This document shows positions 56,291 to 64,000 of a stretch of 64,000 nt of DNA, piece by piece. The notes beneath the pieces are model-generated. The model did not search any database, had not been told where the DNA came from, and saw nothing but the letters and a program-made list of their open reading frames with translations. Source of the stretch: Salvator merianae (lineage: Eukaryota; Chordata; Lepidosauria; Squamata; Teiidae). The stretch is taken from positions 46,229,692 to 46,293,691 of the forward strand of contig QVOM02000116.1 in NCBI GenBank assembly GCA_003586115.2, read 5' to 3'. Position numbers and translations under genes: made by a program. Position 1 is the first letter of the stretch. Every line of letters starts with the position of its first letter.

Positions 56291-57554
56291 GGGCCTCAGT
56301 AAGCCTGAATTTAAGGCATTTATCTCACTTTGATGGTTAATTACATTTTAATCCAAGGCTTTAAATTAACTGTGTTGTGTTGATTAGCTACTCATCAGGC
56401 TAGTGGGGAAATGCTATGTTAGGTTTAATAAAAGGAAATCATGAAATGTTCAAAGGATTAGCTAGTCATCTGGTTTTTAAAAAATTAATTAATTTTATTT
56501 TAAATATTATTAATTTTAATTATTAATATTTGTCCTCTTATACTAGGATGCAGTCTGCCTAAAAATGTCTTGTGCTTGGAATGGCTGTTTATTTAGAGTA
56601 CTAGTTTTGCAACTATTCTGCAATAAAATCTCTTGTGACTTCGGTTTCTGAAGAATTGTGCCCTGTTATTGCTTGACAGCTTATGTTCCCTTGAGCTTTC
56701 ACAAGCTGATATTGTCACTGTTATTTCTAATATCTTTAATAATTTTTCACGGGTTTATTATGGGGTCTACTTTTAAGTGTCTCGGAGGTTTAGTTAGGGA
56801 AATCATTTGGCATGTTCAGAGCCAAGGGGAAAACACTGTCACACAGAAGGTATCATGCTTAAGGCTAAATGCAAATATCTTGGTTTGAGTTTATACTCCC
56901 CAAAACCTGGACTGCTACAGCAAGACTTAGCTGTTATTAAATAAGCTTTCGGAAAACCTGAGTTGATCTTGCAGTCTTCTGGCATCAAGGGAACTTGTTT
57001 TCTTCTTCCATTTTGATTCATAAGTTTTTGCTTCCTAAAAATCACTTAAAATTCCAAGATTTCATTTCACTTTGGGGTTATTCATTTATTTTACTTGTAT
57101 GTACTTCATTGCGGTTTAATCGATTGATTGTCCTAGCTGAATCAGTTCATCATCTACATGTAAAAAGTCACTGCAAGTTAAACATAACTTACTTCAAGGT
57201 AAGTATCCTCTGCAAAAACAGCTCAATTTAAAACACTGGCAACAAAACGAATCAATAATGAGGTGTTGCTGGCATCCTTCTGTTCTGAAGGACGGAGCCT
57301 GGACATGAAACTATGGAAGCTCTGAGATGCCTGGGCATCAGAGTTTTCCCTCCTGCCCTCACCAGTGTGATCCAAAGGAGTATAAACATGACATTTGGCA
57401 CCAGGTTGGCTGCAAGAACTGCCAGAAAGATGGTGTGTGGGCCATCTAACTGCTTTAGAGGCTCCAACCTGGATTTCTGGACAGGGTTTACACTTTGCTT
57501 TTTCCCAAGACAGTCACAAGGTAGTAAATTTGTTTTACCCACAGACGGGAAGAT
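56291..57554. other. Unassigned sequence
   Basis: Contains an A/T-only stretch at 56475-56532. Frames at 57252-57587 (minus, 111 codons) and 57313-57561 (plus) overlap and have no domain I know. Confidence 0.45.
56475..56532. repeat. A/T-only low-complexity stretch
   Basis: Nearly 60 bases of A and T with TTAATTAA words. Confidence 0.9.
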
Positions 57555-57645
57555 CCAATGAACTTTCATGGCAAAGTGGAGATTCAAACCAAGGGACTCT
57601 TGGGTTCTAGTATAATGCTTCTAACCACTGCACCACTGTACTGTA
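57555..57645 (-). mobile_element. tRNA-derived SINE head
   Basis: On the minus strand, 'tggtgcagtggttag' (A-box at 57625-57635) is followed by 'ggtttgaatctccac' (B-box, 57581-57590), then 'catgaaagtt'. This is the common layout of squamate ACA/Sauria-type SINEs. The body beyond about 57555 is not clearly readable. Confidence 0.75.
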
Positions 57646-57689
57646 GGACCTAGATATAAAAAATTAGTAAGGACAGAGATTACTTTATT

Positions 57690-58112
57690 GATTTATGGCT
57701 GCATCCACATGGCCTATAAAGACTGTCTCTTGAATGTCCCTGGAGCTGGTGGGCAAACGAGCCCACCATCCACTGGCCTACAGGCCTCACCTTTAGCTCA
57801 GAAATCATCCTAGGAGTCAGCCCTACTCATAGGGTAGGAGAAATGACTCTGAAGGAAGCTCACCGATGAACTTGCTTTGTCCTCCTCAGTGTGAAGTGAT
57901 AGAAGAGAGAAAAGCTGAATTAAGAGGTCGATTTCCACCCTTGCCATTTTAAGTGTCAGATAAAAAAATGGCTGACTTCCAGAGCCCTTTCCAGTTCACT
58001 GCCAAAGCAGTGGACCTTTCATTCCACAAAGGCCCTGATCCACCACAAGGTGCTGTCCTTTTCACCAGTGTGCTTTCTGCCTTTGCAGCAGATCCCACAC
58101 CTTCAGCCTCGA
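57690..58112. repeat. Dispersed-repeat remnants
   Basis: 'ggctgcatccacatggcc' at about 57697 resembles a MITE end. 57900-58095 ('aaaaaatggctgacttccag', 'gccctttccag') is the fourth copy of the block at 2150, 13290 and 16420. Confidence 0.4.
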
Positions 58113-58400
58113 AAAACAGTGTTAAAGAGGAGACCTGACTGAAGTATATAAAATCATGCACAGTATGAATAAGGTGGATAGAGAGAAATTCTTTTCTCTA
58201 TCACACAACACCAGGATCAGGGGGCACTCTATGAAGCTGATGGGTGGGAGAGTTAGGAGCAACAAGGGAAAGTATCTTTTCATCCAGAGGGAGAGTCGTC
58301 GATCTATGGAATCTATTACTGGAAGAGGTGGTGACAGCAATCAGCCTGGATAGTTTTAAGAATGGATTGGACAGCTTCAAGGAGGTGTGTCAAAGAGGGA
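58113..58400 (+). mobile_element. CR1 LINE fragment
   Basis: Plus-strand translation in pieces: NKVDREKFFSLSHNT, RGHSMKLMGGRVR, then an 'aggtggtgacagcaatcag' segment, matching 10270-10500. Truncated at both ends. Confidence 0.88.
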
Positions 58401-58429
58401 AAAATGGACAATATATTATGCACAACTGA

Positions 58430-60650
58430 AATCTGCTCAAAGAGTTCTGCCTGTTTTTGTTGACCATTGCCATTATATTGAGCCTGACTCCTGTTAATTG
58501 CATGGACAAATGATTGTCATCTTCACCTTCTTTAGTAAGATGTCATAATTTTTCCTTTCCAGCAGCCTCCTGTATCCTGTCCATCCAACTTGTCCACTGT
58601 CTCTCCCTTCCTTGCCAAGCGTAACACTGTCAAGCTTTGTCTGTTCTGGGGTGCTAGAGAAAAAAAAAATACCTGTCATTTCTATTTATTTTGTCAGCTA
58701 CAATTTCTTGAAACATGCAGGTTGACACTGTCTTCTTAATAGTTGGCATTAACCCAGAGTTGGTGCTTCCCATTTTTTTTACTTTCATAATGAGTTTTTC
58801 CAAGACTTCTTTATTTTCAGTAACAGAGTTGTCTCAGATGATTGTATCAGATTGTTAACATTTCAGCCTCTGGTGTGAATTTCTGCTGCCGTCTCTTCTC
58901 ATGTCCTTTATTCTTATAATATAGCCACTATAGAAGTTAAGCAGATATGGCAACAATATGCAGGTACTGGATGCTTGGGGAGAGGAGTATGGATGTGTGA
59001 AGTGTGGTTTGATGGTGTTAAAGCACTTTAGAAGAGATATGGATCTGTACACAGATAAAATGATCAAAGGAGATGAAATGTGCTATGTTAGTTTGCATGC
59101 CAGTTCTCCACCATTGCAGCTTTCTTTCTTCAGTAGTAATATGTAGCCTTCTCTATTCTGAACTACTCCAGTCCTGTTCTGATCTACTCTGTTTACATGT
59201 AGGTTTCAGGGTAATCTCAATTGCACAGTGATTTGCCTTCTCCACTCCCTTGTCAAGGATGAGCAGCGCCAGGTTGCTCTGAAGCCATTATCAGCATAGA
59301 AATTCCTCAGATGGAAAAAAGTGTAGTCTGATAGCATAGTGGACATTCATTTTCTAACATGTTCTCAATTCTGGGAAAGGAGTCCTTCTGCAATATAGGT
59401 GCAGCTTGTGTCATTTTGTGCCTGGACAGAGGGTGTTTCTTCCTGCCCTAGAGTGACCACAGAATGCTCAGGTGCTTGGGGCCTCCATCCTCGTATGAGT
59501 GCCACCATGTCACATCTCCCAGTGTCACCCAAGAAACAAATGGAACTAGAATGAGGAAGATGTGAAAGGGTCAGGGAGAACTCTCACTGCAAGGGATGTG
59601 TATGAGCATGCTGTCACCGTGTGTGTGCATGTGTGTCTGTGTGGTCCACGCCTTTTCCCATTTTGTTGTTACTGCAAAAGAATATTCAGATATTCTGGCA
59701 TCAATATGTTCCCATTTCTGCATGCTAAGCCTTGCTGAAGTCAATAAAGAGAAGATAAACTCTCCAGTATTCTTTTCCTCTCTTTATTATCCAATCTATT
59801 TATTTAATTTTATCTGATGTTTCTCTGCCCTTTCCTTTGTCCTTTCCCTCTCCATTTATGCCTCTGTTCTTCTTTTTTAAGACCTGAAGCAAAACTTTCT
59901 TTCTTGGAGGAGCCAGTATAATGGTTCGGTAATCTGTACATTCTCTGTCACCTGTCCTCTTCAATGCAGAGGTATATAGTTATCTTTTCCAGGCTCTAGG
60001 TCTCAAAACTTTATTCCAGATTTCTTGACATGGAACTGTTAAAACTTTGGTTACCTCTTCTCCTCCAGCTTTTAACAGTTCAGCGTCAATTTCACTTGCT
60101 CCTGGTGCCCTAATGCTTCTAATGCCCATTGTACCTGAGTGCCTAATGGAGTTCTGAAAAGCTTTCTGTCATTCTATAAATTCTACTTGTGAAGAATTTC
60201 AGTATAATCTTTCCATCTTTGACCTCGTTTGTCTTCATCAGATCTCTTCTGTGATCATTCTTGAGTATTTCTACCTTAGCTGCAAACTTTCTTATGATGA
60301 ATCTTATCTTCTAAAAAGAGTCTTTTGTTTTCCTTATCACATTATATTTCTCTGTTTGTTGACATATCTTTCCTTGTCACATCTTGCATTGGAAATCTTC
60401 TTTAGTCATTGTGTGCCCAGTTTTTTGTCTAAAGCTTTTATCTTTTATTCTTTCTTTCATTGGAAATCATGTAAATCTATTCTGAAAGTCACTTGGATCT
60501 TTTCTTTGAAATTTGGAGATATTTTTCTTTGCTTTACTTTTCATGATGTCATTTGCGTCTTTGTACCTCAGGTTCTACTTCATGTACGCTAAGCATATTG
60601 AATATGTTCCTTGAATTGGTCTTGTTTTTTGACTGAATGTCCTGGCACAC
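58430..60650 (-). mobile_element. RTE/BovB-like LINE ORF2 relic, minus strand
   Basis: Read on the minus strand, segments appear in ORF2 order: around 59728-59748 FIDFSKA, the start of the reverse-transcriptase palm; at 58910-58960 PYLLNFYSGYIIR; then SDTIIRDN where the YADD box should be, ENKEVLEKLIMKVKK, and near 58560-58650 GKEGRDSGQVGWTG, from the C-terminal region. Upstream (59950-60250) decayed pieces such as KAGGEE-like, CQEIW-like and NYRT-like words are barely readable. Many stops and shifts. Two different copies (see 39742-40590) lie in opposite orientation in this window. Confidence 0.75.
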
Positions 60651-62439
60651 CTCCTCTGTTTAATTTTCCAGCACTTATTTTTGATACCAGTAATAAAAAA
60701 AATACATGTTAAACCTAACTGAAAAGAGTTAGGGACTCAAACAGAAATCTTTCCTGGGGTTTATTACCTTGCTTATAATGGAAGGATTTGGTACTTTGGT
60801 CACTCTGGAAGTGATATCAGTGGGAGAGTATTTCACTCTTACTGGAATATCTGAAGGTGTCGGGATGATACTAAGATGACTGCATAACAGGAATGAGGAA
60901 ATGTGGGTCTCTTCTATCTTCAAGAGTGTTGAGCTTTGGAAACTGACTTGGAACACTTGGCTTCTGTTGCCATCAGATAAGATCTGTTTATGCAAAATGG
61001 CATGGCTTTATAATGCGAGGACAAGCAAGCATCTTGGAAGAAGTCACTGGCAAAGCACTTATTTATTGTTGCCAGTAAATCTGTATAATCATGCTGGTAT
61101 CATTTATATGCATTTTTATGTACCAGATTATGAGATTCCCCAAGTCTGAAGGCACTCCTGTAGTTTCTGCAGAAGACCATAAGATTTCCATGAGTAGATC
61201 TGAATGGGTTGGAGTGTGAGAAACATAAATCAAGGAAAACTACAGTTATTAAAGCAGAAATGAAATATGCCAAAGTCGATGTTTCATAAATAAATAAAGC
61301 AGATTTTGCCCTGCTGTCTGACAGGAATGGCAAGAGGGAATTGTTCTAAACAAGAACCAGCATTTTCCTCTTTCCATCCAGAGACATCCAAATTATAGCA
61401 GCCCCCAGACTGACTTCACTTTTTCTTGTGTCTTTTGTGTATCCTGAAACTCTGCGGTTTCCTACTGTCAGTCCATACCCCGTTTTGTTTTCATAGAGCA
61501 ATCCCTGTTCTATTTATCTTCTCTTCTTGAACCCTTGAATTCTAAAAGGACTGCCTCCACGCATGATTAAATAGACTAGACCTTTTGGACTTTACAGCCA
61601 AAGCCTTTGTTAATTAGTGGAACACAACTTCTTTGTGTGTCTTTTGAAACAAAATTATTATTATTGTGCATGTTCTGTATTGATAAAATCATCCACGCAA
61701 GCCTTGAGACATTCTTTAAAAAATAAATAAATCAGAATATCTAGTGTGATTGATACCGTGATTATAGTGCCTTCTCAATTATCGATGGAACTTGAGTGAA
61801 TGATGGCATGTGTGGAACGCTGCCTTGATTGTGAACTTTGTATTTAGCGAAATTCTCACTTTACCTTCTTATGCATATCCTGCATATGTATTTCCAGACT
61901 TTTCATTTTGCTACAATATTTTCACAGTCAATAGCATTTTGTTAAACGATCAAGTTTTGGCAGGTGATTCAGTCCTTCTCCAGGATGGTCCATGACTCTT
62001 GAAATCAAACTTTTCGAAGCAGTGGTTAGTAAGTCTAACTTCAATGACAGGGGGAGAAAAAGCCCTGTTAGAATTAGAAACCACTGTGTGAGACAGACTA
62101 AGTGTTAGGGTGCACACACATCAAGAAAGAAAGATGTGCTTTATGGGCTAGCATGTGAACTGTGAGGAAGAAATAAGTATGCTAAAGGAAGACGGAGAAG
62201 GAGAATCTAAGCACACACAGCAAGTTTGATCCCACACAGCAAGTTTGAAATAATGTACTGTAACAAGAGATGCATAATATGATAGCTCTGCTCATTTCTC
62301 AGCGACTGAGGTCACATTTTCAGCTCTAAACTGATATAAAATTTATGCTGATGTGATCATGCCTGTGGACATACCATTCTAAACAGACATTAAAATGCTG
62401 CAAGCTAAAGTCTGTTTAAATTAATGCCCTGCCTTGCCT
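60651..62439. other. Unassigned AT-rich sequence
   Basis: No recognised repeat or exon apart from a small duplication at 62214-62248. Confidence 0.5.
62214..62248. repeat. Tandem duplication with 19-bp period
   Basis: 'cacacagcaagtttga' occurs at 62214-62229 and again at 62233-62248, separated by 3 bases. Confidence 0.95.
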
Positions 62440-62900
62440 TGTATTTTCTTTTGAGGGTTCATCTAAACACGGACGAAGCCAAAAAAATGCATCTGGTTGG
62501 CTGCTATTGTATTACATGACCAATTAGTTTCTGATCTGCCAAGAGCCTTCAAACGTTGGCTGAAAAGTCCCGCTTTTGGCATAAACAACTATCAGCTCCA
62601 GGGGAAGAGATTGGCTTGACTGCAGGTGGAGTGAAGTTGCCGAGCGAGTGTGCTACAGAATTCCAAACAGGAGATATTTGGTTTCACAGTCAAAGCCCAG
62701 TGAGTTAATGGTTCTCAATTCCATTCAATTTAGCCAACAGGAAATCTTCCTGGAGCAAACTAGTCAATAACATATTGTAGATTAATTTTCTTTCTGTCAA
62801 GAAATACATAGAATAGGTGCAATCCCTCGATTCAGTCCCATAATTAGCAGCTCACAGGGATGATACATGCAAAAGTCATAGGCATGCATTTCTGCCAAGG
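62440..62900. other. Candidate conserved non-coding element
   Basis: Unique-looking, no repeat hallmarks, with words such as 'catgaccaattagtttctg', 'ggtttcacagtcaaag' and 'cagtcccataattagcagc'. Conservation is inferred only. Confidence 0.3.
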
Positions 62901-63355
62901 GTAGTTTGCACTAGTGACTGGTACCCCTTCTGACAAGCCAGGGTGTATTTCATCCTGAAAAATGCTCTGCTGTGTTTATTTGTGTGAAAGCTGAATAAGA
63001 AACACTGAATTATGTGGGCACAATTGCTTCTTCACCCAAGGAGAAGTTACCTATTTTTTCAGCCATTTAAAGACATATAAATATGTACTCCTAAGTGCAC
63101 TGCTCCTATCCTTCAATGGGATAATTACTTATACCCAACCTACATGGTCAGCTGAGTGGTGGTGAATCACTGGGGGCCCTCTGGGAAGCAGCACTTGTTT
63201 TAGATTGGCAGACTTGTACTGTACTGTGTAACCTGTTTAAGCACCCAGGAATGGCGGGCTATGATATGGGTCCTTTGAGAGAACCATAGAAAATCTAAAT
63301 GACCCAACCTATATGTCCAGAACATAGCCTTAGAAATACTAGTATGTGTTAAGGC
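62901..63355. other. Unassigned sequence
   Basis: Nothing recognised. Confidence 0.5.
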
Positions 63356-63826
63356 CTGTTTGCACTTTCCAGCTGGAGCGCTTTGATCCACTTGCTGTTC
63401 AGACCCATCCACACGCAAATGCTGCCCCAGCTAACCCAGAGTCATCTAACCTCTCCCAGGAGTGATCCAGCTGTGGACAACTAAAAAGCAGTCCATAGGC
63501 TTACCAGCAGTGGCTGGATTGCTCCTGAGAAGATGGTTCCACATCTCTTCTGGGTGCAATGCGCCAATAGGGCACAGGCAGCTGACTGTAACTGCATCTC
63601 CATCTGCGCAGTCGTTCATAGTATACAGATTGCCATGGCAATGTCCTATCATTCACCAGATGCCAGTTAAGACTTCACCATAGCAATACGGCCTGCCTGT
63701 TCACACTGCACACACTGCTAGGCAACGTGGGACTAGTCCAGCGTGCGCAGTGTGAATGACCCCCACTGCACTTCAGTCTTACCTCACGTAATACCATATT
63801 AGGCAGGTAAGTGCAAAAAGGCCCTC
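63356..63826. mobile_element. MITE, 'TTTGCACTTACC' subfamily
   Basis: Left end 'ggcctgtttgcactttcc' and inverted right end 'ggtaagtgcaaaaaggcc'. Collinear with 29493-29901 ('ggactgct' region, 'gctcctgag', 'ccatggcaat', 'gtaataccatatta'). It contains an X-box-like palindrome at 63629-63642. No target duplication could be fixed. Confidence 0.7.
63629..63642. promoter_or_regulatory. RFX X-box-like palindrome inside a MITE
   Basis: 'attgccatggcaat' is a perfect 14-base palindrome and differs from the RFX palindrome only at its outer base pair. It is in the same relative place as 29740-29753. Confidence 0.4.
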
Positions 63827-64000
63827 AGACTCTCACATCTGAATAGAATGAGTCAGTACACCTCATAGGATAAGAAAGACATGGCAGGCCAATATAATTA
63901 GTAGGCCAATAGCATCACTATCAGGCACTTCTTAGATTTTGTAGTACCTGATAATGATACTGATAGATCCGGAAGTGCTGCTTGATAAAAGTGAGCCCCT
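63827..64000. other. Unassigned sequence
   Basis: Nothing recognised up to the window end. Confidence 0.5.

Overview
The window looks like non-coding (intergenic or intronic) DNA of a squamate reptile, most likely a lizard. That reading rests on the mix of interspersed repeats: CR1 LINE 3' ends with 8-bp tail repeats, 5'-truncated L1 ORF2 fragments, two RTE/BovB-like ORF2 relics, a decayed Ty3/gypsy integrase, tRNA-derived SINEs, and very many short inverted-repeat DNA transposons (MITEs). I recognised no protein-coding exon, rRNA, functional tRNA, CRISPR array or prokaryotic feature. Almost every open reading frame is short, repeat-derived or a chance frame, so no CDS is called.

Layout. 1-6.6 kb: AT-rich sequence, a 521-base assembly gap inside a pyrimidine tract, a MITE, and two members of a GC-rich hairpin hAT family. 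6.6-16.6 kb: CR1 and several related 'TTCTGCAC' MITEs, plus a 5'-truncated L1 with a clear target-site duplication. 16.6-26 kb: mostly unassigned AT-rich DNA with a tRNA-like SINE pair, a 125-bp palindrome, an L1 C-terminal fragment and a candidate regulatory block with an RFX-type X-box. 26-32.6 kb: a mariner remnant with TA target sites, more MITEs, the gypsy pol relic and a hAT hairpin arm. 32.6-40.6 kb: an inverted-repeat element holding 214 consecutive A bases, a complete 210-bp hAT hairpin with 8-bp target duplications, a CR1 fragment and a BovB-like ORF2 fragment. 40.6-50 kb: unassigned sequence, large MITE composites, a CR1 tail beside a short hairpin, and a CpG-rich Tigger-like MITE. 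50-64 kb: a SINE with readable A and B boxes, microsatellites, a hairpin MITE pair, a hAT MITE with a perfect 8-bp duplication, a second RTE/BovB-like relic on the minus strand, a candidate conserved block and a final MITE.

Nothing here forms an operon or multi-gene system. The most notable content is the layered population of hairpin MITEs, in complete, half and deletion-derived forms, some of which carry RFX X-box-like motifs, together with a few unique AT-rich blocks that could be cis-regulatory. Family names come from short motifs, terminal repeats, target duplications and translated fragments read by eye; no database comparison was possible.
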